Below are positions 26,696 through 35,857 of a DNA stretch of 64,000 nucleotides, piece by piece. A program made the position numbers and the translations under genes. This stretch comes from Neoroseomonas alkaliterrae (GTDB lineage: Bacteria > Pseudomonadota > Alphaproteobacteria > Acetobacterales > Acetobacteraceae): contig NZ_JACIJE010000010.1 in assembly GCF_014199195.1 (NCBI RefSeq), positions 106,899-170,898 of the forward strand, in the 5' to 3' direction. Each line of letters begins with the position of its first letter. Positions within the stretch are counted from its first letter, which is position 1. The notes beneath the pieces were generated by a model. The model was not told the origin of the DNA. It saw only the letters and a program-made list of their open reading frames with translations, and searched no databases.

Positions 26696-28212
26696 TCCTG
26701 CTGCTGCTGCTGCTGCTGCTGCTGCCCGGCCTCGCGGCGGCGCAGGAGGCGGCGCGGACCGGCGCCTATCCGCGCGAGGAGATGCGCCTTGTGCTCGGCG
26801 CGGGGTTCGAGACCATCCTCGACCGGCACCTCGATGCGGCAACGCCGGCCGACCTCCTGCTCTGGGCGCTGCAGGGCATGGCATCGCTCGATCCCGAACT
26901 CTCGATCCAGCGCGCGGGCCGCGACGTGGTCCTGCGGCAGGGGGAACGCACCCTCCTCGCGCGCCCCTTGCCCATGCAGGAGGCCGGCGAGCGCCGCGCG
27001 GCCGCCGGCGGCGCGGCGGCGGACCGGCTGACGCTGTTCCACCAGGCGGCCTGGGGCGCCTCGGCGGCGGTCAGGCGGGCGGGGGCGCCGCGCCTCGTGC
27101 AGGCGAGTTTCGAGGCGGTGTTCAGCCACCTCGACCCGTTCAGCCGCTACGTGACGCCGGAGGAGGCGCAGACCGCGCGCGAGCGCCGGACCGGCGAGGC
27201 GGGTCTCGGCCTCCGGCTGGCCCCGGGCCGGCAGGGTGGGACGGTGGTGGTCGCGGTCTCGCCGTCCGGGCCGGCCGCCGAGGCGGGGCTGCGGGTCGGG
27301 GACCGCGTGCTGGCGATCGACGGCATCCGGCTGCGTCCGCGCGATGCCGCCTCGGCGGCGCTGCTGCTCGAAGGGCCGGAAGGCACGGAGGTGGTCCTGC
27401 TGATCGAGCGCGGCCGGCGGCGCGAGGAGGTGGCGCTGCGCCGCGTCCTGCCGCCCGGCAGCCCGGTCACGGCCGAGCGCGCGGAGGAGGTGCTGGTCAT
27501 CCGCATCCCCGCCTTCTCGGCCCAGACGGAGCGCCAGGCGGCGGCGGTGCTGCTCGGGGCGCTGAGCCAATGGTCCCCGCGGGCGGTGATGCTGGACCTG
27601 CGCGGCAATCGCGGCGGGCTGCTGTCCCAGGCGGCGGCGGTGGCGGACATCTTCCTCGGCCCCGGCGAGGCCTTCCGCACCGCCGGGCGGCATCCCGAGG
27701 CGAGCCGGATCTACGTGACCGCGGGCGGCGACCTTGCCGAAGGCCGGCCTCTGGTGGTGGTGGTGGACGGGCGCACCGCCTCGGCGGCCGAGATCGTGGC
27801 GGCCACGCTCGGCGATCGCGGGCGGGCGGCGATCGCCGGCACGGCCACCACCGGCAAGGGGCTGGTGCAGCTTGTGGTTCCGCTTCCCGACGGGGGCGAG
27901 TTGCAGATGTCCTGGTCGCGGCTGGTGATGCCGGCGGGCTGGCCGCTGCAGGGCCTCGGCGTGCTACCCGGGCTGTGCATGGCGGGCGGCGCGGAGGAGA
28001 CGGCGCGCGCGCTGGCGGCGCTCAGGGCCGGCGCGCGGCCGATGGGGCCGGCGCAGACCCGCCAGCGCGCGCTGCGCCATCCCGTGCCGGCGGCCGAGAT
28101 CGAAGCGCTGCGGGCGCGCTGCCCGCCGGGCGAGGTGGCGGATGCCGAGCTCGCCGCGGCGCGCGCGCTGGCGCTCGACCCGCTGGCCCATGCGGCGGCG
28201 GTGGCGCGGTGA
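26692..28212 (+). CDS. S41 family C-terminal processing protease
   Basis: A secreted tail-specific protease of about 506 residues. The hydrophobic signal core is nine leucines ending PGLAAAQ. A PDZ domain (VSPSGPAAEAGLRVGDRVLAIDGI) precedes the S41 catalytic core (AVMLDLRGNRGG). Nucleophile Ser364 in RTASAAEIV and Lys389 in TTGKGLVQ are 25 residues apart, as in Prc/CtpA. The start is uncertain: the only upstream ATG in frame (26494) would add 66 non-signal residues inside rnr, whereas CTG at 26692 overlaps the rnr stop exactly as ATGA does elsewhere. The start chosen here is that CTG. Confidence 0.85.
   Translation: MILLLLLLLLLPGLAAAQEAARTGAYPREEMRLVLGAGFETILDRHLDAATPADLLLWALQGMASLDPELSIQRAGRDVVLRQGERTLLARPLPMQEAGERRAAAGGAAADRLTLFHQAAWGASAAVRRAGAPRLVQASFEAVFSHLDPFSRYVTPEEAQTARERRTGEAGLGLRLAPGRQGGTVVVAVSPSGPAAEAGLRVGDRVLAIDGIRLRPRDAASAALLLEGPEGTEVVLLIERGRRREEVALRRVLPPGSPVTAERAEEVLVIRIPAFSAQTERQAAAVLLGALSQWSPRAVMLDLRGNRGGLLSQAAAVADIFLGPGEAFRTAGRHPEASRIYVTAGGDLAEGRPLVVVVDGRTASAAEIVAATLGDRGRAAIAGTATTGKGLVQLVVPLPDGGELQMSWSRLVMPAGWPLQGLGVLPGLCMAGGAEETARALAALRAGARPMGPAQTRQRALRHPVPAAEIEALRARCPPGEVADAELAAARALALDPLAHAAAVAR
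26698..26724 (+). repeat. (CTG)9 microsatellite in a signal-peptide region
   Basis: Nine uninterrupted CTG triplets encode nine leucines in the hydrophobic core of the S41 protease export signal. Changes in unit number would alter core length without shifting frame. Confidence 0.9.
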
Positions 28213-28277
28213 GGGCGATGCAGCCGCCTCCGCCCGGCCGGACCGCGCCGGGCTGGCGCGCGGCGCGCCGCTTTCGC

Positions 28278-28305
28278 TTGACGCGGGCGCCATCATGGGT
28301 AGGGT
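28278..28305 (+). promoter_or_regulatory. Candidate rpmG promoter
   Basis: TTGACG at 28278-28283 and TAGGGT at 28300-28305, 16 bases apart, lie about 50 bases before rpmG. The -35 match is good and the -10 is weak. Confidence 0.4.
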
Positions 28306-28356
28306 GCGCCGTCTGACGCCCGGGGCCGGCTCGCCCACGGGCCATGGAGTCATGTC

Positions 28357-28524
28357 ATGGCCAAAGCGAATACGATTCTCATCCGCCTCGTGAGCAGCGC
28401 CGATACCGGCTATTTCTACGTCACGAAGAAGAACACCCGGACGATGACCGGGAAGATGGAGAAGCGGAAATACGACCCGGTGGCGCGCAAGCACGTCGTC
28501 TTCCGCGAAGCCAAGATCAAGTGA
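28357..28524 (+). CDS. rpmG: 50S ribosomal protein L33
   Basis: This 55-residue basic protein reads [20 protein letters not shown] followed by [10 protein letters not shown] and ends FREAKIK, the standard sequence of bacterial L33. It contains no zinc-binding CxxC pairs, so it is the C-minus form that does not need zinc. It is a single-gene unit with its own candidate promoter and a strong terminator, and sits between the S41 protease gene and pleD. Confidence 0.97.
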   Translation: MAKANTILIRLVSSADTGYFYVTKKNTRTMTGKMEKRKYDPVARKHVVFREAKIK

Positions 28525-28575
28525 CGCGCCGGCGGGCCAGGGCGCCCGCCGCGTGACCACCCCAGGGGGATCGAG

Positions 28576-28604
28576 CGGGCGCGCCGCAGGGCCGCGCCCG
28601 TTTT
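28576..28604 (+). terminator. Rho-independent terminator of rpmG
   Basis: CGGGCGCG (28576-28583) pairs perfectly with CGCGCCCG (28593-28600) around a nine-base loop and is followed at once by TTTT. It starts 52 bases after the rpmG stop. Confidence 0.85.
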
Positions 28605-28644
28605 GCGTTGGAACCCCGCCGCGCCCGGGCGCGGGGCGCGCCGC

Positions 28645-30018
28645 TCAGGCCGCGCCCGCCTGCCAGTCCTCGGGCCGCGCGGCCTCGACCCGGTTCCGCC
28701 CGCCTTCCTTGGCGCGGTAGAGCGCCGCATCCGCCGCCGCGATCAGCCCGTCCGCCGCCGTCTGCCCGCCGGAGACGGCGACGCCGATGCTCATGGTGAC
28801 CGGCAGCGTGACCGGCCCCACATCGAAGGGCGCATCGGCGATGGCCGCGCGCAGGCGATCGGCGACCGCCGTCGCCTCCTCCTCCGTCGCGCCGGACATG
28901 ACGACCATGAACTCCTCGCCCCCGTAGCGCCCCACCACGTCCACCGCGCGCAACTGTTCGCGCAGGCGAGCGGCGACCTCCTTGAGCGCGGCATCGCCGG
29001 CCGCATGGCCGTAGCGGTCGTTGAGCGGCTTGAAGCGGTCCACATCCATCAGCAGCACGGCGGCGGCGGTGCCGCTGCGCAGCAGCGAATCGAGATGACG
29101 GCGGATGTAGGGGCGGTTGCGCAGGCCGGTCAGCGCGTCGGTGACCGCCATCTCGAGCGAGCGGTCGAGGCTTTCGCGCAGCAGGTCCTGGTAGCGCCGC
29201 CGGCGGAGCTGGTTGCGCACCCGCGCGCGCAGCTCCGGCGGATCCACCGGCCGCATCACATGGTCGGAGGCGCCGAGTTCGAAGGCCCGCAGCACGCCCG
29301 CGCGCTGGTCCTCGGCGGCGAGCAGGACGAGCGGCAGGTCGCGACTCTCGCCATGCGCCCGCAAGCGGGAGGAGAGGCGCAGCGCATCGCCCCCGGCGAG
29401 CGGCAGGCTCACCAGCACGAGGTCGTGCAGCATCGCCTGCAGGCGCTCCCAGGCGGCCGTCTCGTCCGGCGCCTGTTCGAGCAGGATGCCGTCGGCGGAC
29501 AGCGCCTCGGCCACCACGGCGGCTTCGGCATCATCCCCGCCGGCGAGCAGCACGCGCGCGCCGATGAACTCCTCCTCGGGCGCGCCGGCGGATTCGAAGC
29601 CGAGTTCCTTCGCCGTCTCGGCGCGCTGGCGCCAGGCGTCGAGCACCTGCTTCACGCGCAGCAGGGCGCGCAGGCGGGCGAAGAGCAGCGTGGTGTCCAC
29701 CGGCTTCGAGATGAAATCATCCGCCCCGGCTTCGAGCCCACGCACGCGCTCGGCCTGTTCGGTCAGAGCGGTCACCATGACGACCGGGATATGCGCCGTC
29801 CCCTCCTGCCCCTTGAGGCGGCGGCACACCTCGTAGCCGTCCATGCCGGGCATCATGACGTCGAGCAGCACGACGTCGGGCGACCAGGCGGTGGCGAGCG
29901 CGAGCGCCTCCGGGCCCGAGGCCGCGAGCGCGACCTCGAAGTATTCGGCGCGGAGTTTCGCCTCGAGCAGCCGGAGATTGGCGGGGATGTCGTCCACCAC
30001 CAGCACGCGCGCCGTCAC
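28645..30018 (-). CDS. pleD: Response regulator/diguanylate cyclase PleD
   Basis: This 457-residue protein makes cyclic di-GMP from GTP. Receiver 1 (about residues 1-120) has the acidic pocket VDD, the phosphoacceptor in VVLLDVMMPGMDG and Lys in SKPVD. Receiver 2 (about 150-270) has lost the phosphoacceptor Asp (DLVLVSLPLAG), the adaptor role known for PleD. The GGDEF domain is intact as GGEEF, with the allosteric I-site RxxD (RAVD) five residues before. In Caulobacter PleD controls the motile-to-sessile switch; the nearby glycan cluster would suit that role here. It is divergent from the methyltransferase at 30135. Confidence 0.95.
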   Translation of the reverse strand: MTARVLVVDDIPANLRLLEAKLRAEYFEVALAASGPEALALATAWSPDVVLLDVMMPGMDGYEVCRRLKGQEGTAHIPVVMVTALTEQAERVRGLEAGADDFISKPVDTTLLFARLRALLRVKQVLDAWRQRAETAKELGFESAGAPEEEFIGARVLLAGGDDAEAAVVAEALSADGILLEQAPDETAAWERLQAMLHDLVLVSLPLAGGDALRLSSRLRAHGESRDLPLVLLAAEDQRAGVLRAFELGASDHVMRPVDPPELRARVRNQLRRRRYQDLLRESLDRSLEMAVTDALTGLRNRPYIRRHLDSLLRSGTAAAVLLMDVDRFKPLNDRYGHAAGDAALKEVAARLREQLRAVDVVGRYGGEEFMVVMSGATEEEATAVADRLRAAIADAPFDVGPVTLPVTMSIGVAVSGGQTAADGLIAAADAALYRAKEGGRNRVEAARPEDWQAGAA

Positions 30019-30134
30019 GCCGAACCTCCGCCCTGCCTGCCACTCAACCGTAACTGGCGCGACGCGGTTCCGCGACCTATCAGCAAACGGGCTGCAAGCC
30101 CTTGAATCGTCATCATTCTGTCACGGAGCATGGG

Positions 30135-30734
30135 ATGTCCGGCATCGCCGCAGGAGAGCAACGGGCACAGCGCGAGGCCGGGGGCGTCGGCCTGTTCCTT
30201 CGCCGCTGGGCCGCCAACCCGCTGCAGATGGGCTCGATCGTGCCCTCCTCCCCGGCGCTCGGCCGGAAGATCGCCGCGCTGGTCGAGCGCGGGCCGGACG
30301 AGGTGGTGGTGGAGCTCGGCGCGGGCACCGGGGCGGTCAGCCGCGCGCTGCTCGAGGGCGGGGTGCCGGCGGACCGGCTCGTGGTGGTGGAGATCGTGCC
30401 CGAGATGGCCCGCCACCTCGCGCGCGAACTGCCGGGGGTGACGGTGATCGAAGGCGATGCCTTCGCGCTGGCCGAGGCGCTGCCGGCCGCGCTGCATGGC
30501 CGCGTGGGCACGGCGATCTGCGGCATCCCGCTGGTGCTGCTGCCGACGGCGCGCCAGCGCGCCTTCGTCGAGGCGGTGGAGGCGGTCGCGCCCGGGCGCG
30601 GCTTCCTGCTCTACACCTACTGCGTGACCTCGCCCCTGCCCTGCAAGGCGCTGGGCCTGACCGGGCGGCGCGAGGCCTTCACGCCGCTGAACTTCCCGCC
30701 GGCGAGCGTCTGGCGCTACCGCAGGGCGGGCTGA
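30135..30734 (+). CDS. Small class I methyltransferase, phospholipid N-methyltransferase-like
   Basis: This 199-residue protein has the SAM-binding motif VVVELGAGTGAVSRALL, then LVVVEIVPEMARHLA and VIEGDAFALAEAL. The N-terminal FLRRWAANPLQMGSIVPSSPAL matches PmtA-like proteins of Alphaproteobacteria that methylate phosphatidylethanolamine towards phosphatidylcholine. ATG 30135 has GGAG seven bases upstream; a TTG at 30102 could extend it by 11 residues. Related rRNA dimethyltransferase-fold proteins cannot be excluded. Confidence 0.8.
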   Translation: MSGIAAGEQRAQREAGGVGLFLRRWAANPLQMGSIVPSSPALGRKIAALVERGPDEVVVELGAGTGAVSRALLEGGVPADRLVVVEIVPEMARHLARELPGVTVIEGDAFALAEALPAALHGRVGTAICGIPLVLLPTARQRAFVEAVEAVAPGRGFLLYTYCVTSPLPCKALGLTGRREAFTPLNFPPASVWRYRRAG

Positions 30735-30978
30735 CGGGGGGCGGCCGCGCGCGGCGGGGCCGGCGACGGAGACCCGCCTCGTGCCGCCTGCAAACCTGCC
30801 CGCCATGCCTGACCTGCTCCCCTGCCCCTGCGCCGCGACATGGCGCGGGGCCGATCCGATTTCTACCGTCCGCGCCGCAGCGGCGAAAGGCCGCGACCTC
30901 CGGCCGGATCCATTCTGCGGGCGGGAATGTTTCCGCATCGTGCCATGCGCCGGGACCGCACCCGGCAGGCGCGAGGGC

Positions 30979-31620
30979 TCAGGCGCTCGTCAGCGTCGCC
31001 TCGCGCCCGTCGCGGTGGCGCAGATGGGCGATCATGCGCGGATGCGGGCTCTGGCGGACCTTCACCGCCTCGGCGAGGCCGCGGGCAGTCAGCGCGGCGA
31101 TCACCGACTGCGGATCCGGGTGCTCCGCCTCGAAGGAGACGAGGCGCCAGCCGGAATCGCGGATGTGCTTCGCCGCGCGCTCCCCCTCCCACTGGATCAG
31201 GGGCGGGATCAGGTTGTCCATGTCCTGGCGCTGCGGCGGGAAGGCCATGCGCCAGGAGAGGTTGCCGCGCGACATGGCGCGGATCTCCCCCGCATGCGAG
31301 GGGCCGAGGCGCGCGACCACGGCATCGAGAGCGGGGGTGGAGGCGACATAGGCGATCAGCCGCGGCTCGGCCTCGAGCATGGTGCGCATGGCCGCGTCGT
31401 CGAGGTCGAAGGGGCGCGGATGGGCGGGCTCGGGCTGGTCGGGGTCGGGCGCGATGATCTCGATGTAGCAGTTCGCCCCCATGCCGAGCAGCATGTTGTG
31501 CGTGCCGACGCCGGGATGCGCGCCGCCCCTGGAGGGCTTCACGCCGAGCAGGCTCTCGACGTAGCGCGCCCCTTCCTCGAGGGTGCGGGCGCCAATGACG
31601 ATGTGGTCGATCTCGGCCAT
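30979..31620 (-). CDS. VOC superfamily (glyoxalase-like) protein
   Basis: This 213-residue protein begins IDHIVIGARTLEEGARYVESLLG, the first beta-alpha-beta unit of vicinal-oxygen-chelate proteins, with His at residue 6 as a likely metal ligand. HNMLLGMGANCYIEIIAPDPDQP is the usual second conserved block. It matches the glyoxalase-like subgroup of unknown substrate common in proteobacteria. It is followed downstream only by the 244-base convergent gap 30735-30978, in which I see nothing clear. Confidence 0.8.
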   Translation of the reverse strand: MAEIDHIVIGARTLEEGARYVESLLGVKPSRGGAHPGVGTHNMLLGMGANCYIEIIAPDPDQPEPAHPRPFDLDDAAMRTMLEAEPRLIAYVASTPALDAVVARLGPSHAGEIRAMSRGNLSWRMAFPPQRQDMDNLIPPLIQWEGERAAKHIRDSGWRLVSFEAEHPDPQSVIAALTARGLAEAVKVRQSPHPRMIAHLRHRDGREATLTSA

Positions 31621-31653
31621 GGGTTCGTGGCGTTCCTGTTGGCCCGCGGCGGA

Positions 31654-32376
31654 TCAGCGCGCCGCGAACTGGGTCTTGCCGAACATCACGTCGCGTTCGG
31701 CGTCGGTCATCGGGCCGCGGCGCTGGTGCTCGGCCAGCACATCGACGCCCCGCCGCACCGCCGGGCGGGCGGCGATGGCATCGTGCCAGCGCTTCACATG
31801 CGGATATTGACCGAGATCAACGCCGCGACGGTCCGGGTTGCGGATCCAGGGGAAGGTGGCGATGTCGGCGATCGAGTAGTCCGGCCCCGCGAGATAGGCG
31901 CTTTCCGCGAGGCGCTTGTCGAGCACGCGGTGCAGGCGCGCGACCTCGTTGGCGTAGCGCTCGATGGCGTAGGGGATCTTCTCCGCGGCGTAGTTCGCGA
32001 AGTGGTTGTACTGGCCGAACATCGGCCCGACGCCGCCCATCTGGAACATCAGCCATTGCAGGCAGGTGTAGCGCGTCCCCGGCTCGGCCGGCAGCAGCGG
32101 GGAGCCGGCCTTCTCCGCGAGGTAGATCAGGATCGCCCCGCTCTCGAACAGCTTGAACGGGACGCCGCCCGGCCCTTCGGGGTCCACGATGGCGGGGATG
32201 CGGTGGTTGGGCGTGATGGCGAGGAACTCGGGGCGGAACTGCTCGCCCTTGCCGATCGCGACGGGGACGACCTCGTAGGGGATGGCGCGGCCCTGCTCGG
32301 CCAGTTCCTCGAACATGATGTGGATCTTGTGACCGTTCGGCGTCGGCCAGGTCCAGAGCTGGATCGGGGCGGGCAT
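31654..32376 (-). CDS. Glutathione S-transferase-like protein (YfcG/Ure2p type)
   Basis: This 240-residue protein has the thioredoxin-like N-terminal domain of the Nu-class: [17 protein letters not shown] with the catalytic-region Thr/Asn, and [15 protein letters not shown], which binds the gamma-glutamyl group. The helical C-terminal domain follows. Relatives such as E. coli YfcG are disulfide-bond reductases. The ATG at 32376 has GGAGAG eight bases upstream. It is divergent from the hexapeptide transferase gene. Confidence 0.88.
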   Translation of the reverse strand: MPAPIQLWTWPTPNGHKIHIMFEELAEQGRAIPYEVVPVAIGKGEQFRPEFLAITPNHRIPAIVDPEGPGGVPFKLFESGAILIYLAEKAGSPLLPAEPGTRYTCLQWLMFQMGGVGPMFGQYNHFANYAAEKIPYAIERYANEVARLHRVLDKRLAESAYLAGPDYSIADIATFPWIRNPDRRGVDLGQYPHVKRWHDAIAARPAVRRGVDVLAEHQRRGPMTDAERDVMFGKTQFAAR

Positions 32377-32530
32377 CGGGCTCTCCGTTCGGGCGTGCCG
32401 CAACCATGGGCACCGCGCGGGGCGCGCGCAACCCTTGCGCGTGCTGTGCGGATGGCCCGGCACCTTCTCCGCCTTGACCGCCCTGCCCTGCCCCGGCGTG
32501 CTGCGCCCGCCCCGCCTGCGGAGTCTGCCC

Positions 32531-33169
32531 ATGGACCAGCCCCGGCCCAAGATCGCCGAGACCGTCATCCACCCGAGCGTCCGCCTGCGCGAGGCCCGCA
32601 TCGGCGCGCGCTGCGAGATCCTGGAGGATTGCCGCATCGAATACGCGACGATCGGCGATGCCTCCTATCTCGGGCATGACTGCCAGGTGGCCGATGCCGA
32701 GATCGGGAAGTTCTGCGCCATCGCGGCCTGCGTGCGCATCGGCCCGCCGAACCACCCGATGGGCCGCGTCTCGCAGCACCGCTTCACCTACTGCCCGGAA
32801 TACTACGACCCGGCGCAGAAGCGCGACGCCGCCTTCTTCGCCGCGCGCCGGGCGCAGCGCACGCGCATCGGCAACGACGTCTGGATCGGCCATGGCGTGA
32901 CGGTGCTCGCCGGCGTGACGGTGGGCGATGGCGCCGTGCTGGCCGCGGGCGCGGTGGTGGCGAAGGATGTCGCGCCCTACACCATCGTGGGCGGGGTGCC
33001 GGCGCGCCTGATCCGCGAGCGCTTCCCGCGCGCGATCGCCGCACGGCTCGCGCGCATCGCCTGGTGGGACTGGGATTTCGCGACCATCATGCAGCGGCTC
33101 GAGGAGTTCCGCTCCGAGGATGTCGAGGCCTTCTGCGACCGCTGGGACAATGCCGCGCCCTCAGCGTGA
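32531..33169 (+). CDS. Left-handed beta-helix (hexapeptide repeat) acetyltransferase
   Basis: This 212-residue protein contains hexapeptide repeats ([59 protein letters not shown]) and the C-terminal [17 protein letters not shown] typical of CatB/LpxA-fold acyltransferases. [12 protein letters not shown] is shared with the phosphonate-metabolism-associated subgroup, but no phn genes are near, so the acceptor is unknown. ATG 32531 gives the standard N-terminus; an in-frame start at 32435 would add an unlikely extension. Its last nine bases overlap the convergent gene. Confidence 0.82.
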   Translation: MDQPRPKIAETVIHPSVRLREARIGARCEILEDCRIEYATIGDASYLGHDCQVADAEIGKFCAIAACVRIGPPNHPMGRVSQHRFTYCPEYYDPAQKRDAAFFAARRAQRTRIGNDVWIGHGVTVLAGVTVGDGAVLAAGAVVAKDVAPYTIVGGVPARLIRERFPRAIAARLARIAWWDWDFATIMQRLEEFRSEDVEAFCDRWDNAAPSA

Positions 33170-33478
33170 GAGCATCGCCGCGGCGATCGCGGCCCATTCG
33201 TCATCGAGCGCGCCGGACGCGGCGGAGCGGCCGGCGCGGGCATACCAGTAGCGCGCGTTGGCGAGGTCGCCTTCCTTGCGGTGCAGATAGGCGTGGACCC
33301 AGGCGCTGTCGGCGTCGCCTCCGGCCTGCGCGGCCTCGTGCGCGCGCGTCCAGTCGCCCTTCGCATCCCACCACAGGGCGGCGAGCGGCGCGGGGAGCCC
33401 CTCGGGCGGCGCATCGCCCGCGAGGCTCGCGCGGAAGGCGGCGAGGCCGGCCGCGCGCGCCGCTTCCGCGCCGCTCAT
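33161..33478 (-). CDS. Conserved small hypothetical protein
   Basis: This 105-residue protein has no family I recognise. It is Ala-rich and probably helical, with [15 protein letters not shown] and [25 protein letters not shown] giving a TPR/SEL1-like rhythm. Its ATG overlaps the stop of the upstream acyl-CoA dehydrogenase gene by four bases, so it is probably co-translated with it. It ends convergently inside the tail of the acetyltransferase gene. Confidence 0.65.
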   Translation of the reverse strand: MSGAEAARAAGLAAFRASLAGDAPPEGLPAPLAALWWDAKGDWTRAHEAAQAGGDADSAWVHAYLHRKEGDLANARYWYARAGRSAASGALDDEWAAIAAAMLSR

Positions 33479-34617
33479 GCGGCGAGGAAGACGCCGCCCT
33501 CCTCGCTGAGCGCGGCGAGGTGGTGGTCCATGTCGCCGAACATGTTCTCGATCACCGTCAGCCGCTTGAGGTAGTGGCCGCCGGCATATTCCATCGTCAT
33601 GGCGATGCCGCCATGCATCTGGATGGTCTGCTGGCCGACGAAGCGCGCGTTGCGCCCGACCTCGATCTTCACCGCCCGCATCTGGCGGCGGCGCTCGGCG
33701 GCATCGGGCTCGCTCGCCATCATCGCGGCGAGCATCGCCATGGAGCGCGCCTGCTCGAGGCAGACCATCATCTCCGCCGCGCGGTGCTGCAGCGCCTGGA
33801 AGGATCCGATCGGGCGGCCGAACTGCTTGCGCGTCTTGAGGTAGTCCACCGTGAGGTCCTTGGCCGCCTCCATGCAGCCCACCGCCTCGGCCGCCAGCGC
33901 CGCGATGGTCTCGTCCACGACGCGCTCGGCCAGCGCGAGGCCGCCCTTGAGTTCGGCCTCGGGGCCCACCTTCACGTTGTCGAAGGTGATATCCGCCGCG
34001 CGCTGGCCGTCCGAGGTGCGGAAGCCCCGCCGCGACACGCCCTGCGCGGTCGCGGGCACGAGGAAGACGCCGATCCCCTCGCGGTCGCGCCGCTGGCCGG
34101 AGATGCGCGCGGTCACGACCAGGTCATCGGCGGTGTCGCCATGCAGGACGACGCCCTTGCGGCCGTCGAGTATCCAGCCCGCGCCGTCCTTCTTCGCGGT
34201 GGTCGCGACATCGTGCAGGTCGAAGCGCGACTGCGGCTCGGTGTGGGCGAAGGCGAGCAGCCTTTTCCCGGCCGCGATCTCCGGCACCATGGCGGCGCGC
34301 TGCTCCGCGCTCGCGCCATGGCGGAGGAAACCGCCGCCCATCACCACGGTCGAGACGAAGGGCTCGAGCGCGAGGGCGCGGCCGAACTGCTCCATCACGA
34401 TCATGGTCTCGACGGCGCCGTAGCCGAGGCCGCCATCGGCTTCCGCGAAAGGCATGCCGAGCAGGCCGAGCTCCGCATAGGCCGCCCACAGGTCGCGCGA
34501 CCAGCCGGTCTCGGACTTCATGTAGCCCTTGCGCTGCTCGAAGCCGTACTTGTCCTTCAGCAGCTTCTGGAGGCTGTCCTGCAGGAGCCGCTGGTCTTCG
34601 GAGAGGTCGAAATCCAT
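33475..34617 (-). CDS. Acyl-CoA dehydrogenase, small subunit type
   Basis: This 380-residue flavoprotein has MPFAEADGGLGYG at the N-terminus, the FAD-contacting LLAFAHTEPQSRFDLHDV in the middle and IQMHGGIAMTMEYAGGHYLKRL at the C-terminus. It starts six bases after the stop of a second acyl-CoA dehydrogenase. Such pairs act as heteromers on dicarboxylyl- or pimeloyl-CoA (PimC/PimD) and steroid side-chain CoA esters. The electron acceptor would be an electron-transfer flavoprotein encoded elsewhere. Confidence 0.88.
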   Translation of the reverse strand: MDFDLSEDQRLLQDSLQKLLKDKYGFEQRKGYMKSETGWSRDLWAAYAELGLLGMPFAEADGGLGYGAVETMIVMEQFGRALALEPFVSTVVMGGGFLRHGASAEQRAAMVPEIAAGKRLLAFAHTEPQSRFDLHDVATTAKKDGAGWILDGRKGVVLHGDTADDLVVTARISGQRRDREGIGVFLVPATAQGVSRRGFRTSDGQRAADITFDNVKVGPEAELKGGLALAERVVDETIAALAAEAVGCMEAAKDLTVDYLKTRKQFGRPIGSFQALQHRAAEMMVCLEQARSMAMLAAMMASEPDAAERRRQMRAVKIEVGRNARFVGQQTIQMHGGIAMTMEYAGGHYLKRLTVIENMFGDMDHHLAALSEEGGVFLAA

Positions 34618-34623
34618 GGTGCG

Positions 34624-35832
34624 TCAGAGTCCCAGGAAGGCCTTGGCCATGATGTTCTTCTGGATCTCGGTCGATCCGCCGTAGATGCTCTGCTTGCGCC
34701 AGTTGAAGTAGGTCGCCTGCGCGAGCGTCTGCCAGTCCTCGGCCACGTCGGGCTCGTTGCGGCCATCGGCCTCCGGATCGTGCGGCGCGACGAGGCCGTA
34801 GGGGCCGGCCGCCATCACGTAGAGCTCGCTGATCGCCTGCTGCAGCTCCGTCCCGCGGATCTTCAGCACCGAGGAAGCCGGGTTCGGCTTGCGCTGGCTG
34901 AGCTGGCGGTTCTCGTCGGCGAGCACGCGCAGCGTCGTCATCTCCAGCGCCTTGAGCTGCACCTCGACATCCGTCAGGCGCGAGCGGAAGCGCGGATCCT
35001 CGATGATCGGCCGCCCGCCCCCCGGGGCTTCCTTCGCGATCAGCTTCAGCCGGCGGATGCGCTCCTTGGAAGCGCCCACGCGCGCCTGGCCGGTCCGCTC
35101 GTTCGACAGCAGGAACTTCGCGCAGTCCCAGCCGCGGTTCTCGGTGCCGACGAGGTTCGCCACCGGCACCTTCACGTCGTCGAAGAAGACCTCGTTCACC
35201 TCATGCGCGCCGTCGATGGTGATGATCGGCCGCACGGTGATGCCAGGCGTCTTCATGTCCACGACCAGGAAGGAGATCCCCTCCTGCTGCTTGGCCGCGT
35301 TGGGGTCGGTGCGGACCAGCAGGAAGATCCAGTCCGCGTGCTGCGCGAGCGTCGTCCAGGTCTTCTGGCCGTTGACGATGTAGTGGTCGCCCTCGCGCAC
35401 CGCCCGCGTCTTGAGGCTGGCGAGGTCCGAGCCCGCGCCGGGCTCGGAGAATCCCTGGCAGAACCAGAGATCGAGGCTCGCGAGCTTGGGCAGGAAGAAC
35501 TTCTTCTGCTCCTCCGTCCCGAAGGCGATCAGCACCGGCCCGAGCATGTTGCAGTTGAAGCCGAGCGGCGAAGGCGCCGGCGTGGACTGGATCTCCTCGC
35601 TCAGGATGAAGCGCTTGATCGCGGACCAGGGCTGGCCGCCCCATTCCACCGGCCAGTGCGGCACCGCCCAGCCCTTGGCGTAGAGCCGCTTCTGCCAGTC
35701 CACCTGCATCGCCTTGGTCGGCGTGCGGCCCGAGGCCATGCGCTCGCGCGTCTCGGCTGGCAGGTTGGCGTCGATCCATTCGCGCACTTCCTGGCGGAAG
35801 GCGCGTTCCTCTTCGGTGAAGCGGAGTTCCAT
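34624..35832 (-). CDS. Acyl-CoA dehydrogenase, large subunit type
   Basis: This 402-residue protein has WPVEWGGQPWSAIKRFILSEE, GFSEPGAGSDLASLKTRAV (FAD and substrate contacts), GQKTWTTLAQHADWIFLLVRT and the C-terminal QSIYGGSTEIQKNIMAK. The Glu that is catalytic in the medium-chain enzyme (YEG) is Gly here, as in family members that place the base elsewhere or rely on a partner subunit. It lies between the fadB-like gene and the smaller dehydrogenase and is probably in one beta-oxidation operon with both. Confidence 0.9.
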   Translation of the reverse strand: MELRFTEEERAFRQEVREWIDANLPAETRERMASGRTPTKAMQVDWQKRLYAKGWAVPHWPVEWGGQPWSAIKRFILSEEIQSTPAPSPLGFNCNMLGPVLIAFGTEEQKKFFLPKLASLDLWFCQGFSEPGAGSDLASLKTRAVREGDHYIVNGQKTWTTLAQHADWIFLLVRTDPNAAKQQEGISFLVVDMKTPGITVRPIITIDGAHEVNEVFFDDVKVPVANLVGTENRGWDCAKFLLSNERTGQARVGASKERIRRLKLIAKEAPGGGRPIIEDPRFRSRLTDVEVQLKALEMTTLRVLADENRQLSQRKPNPASSVLKIRGTELQQAISELYVMAAGPYGLVAPHDPEADGRNEPDVAEDWQTLAQATYFNWRKQSIYGGSTEIQKNIMAKAFLGL

Positions 35833-35857
35833 CCTCTTTGCTCCCGTTCGAATCCGG

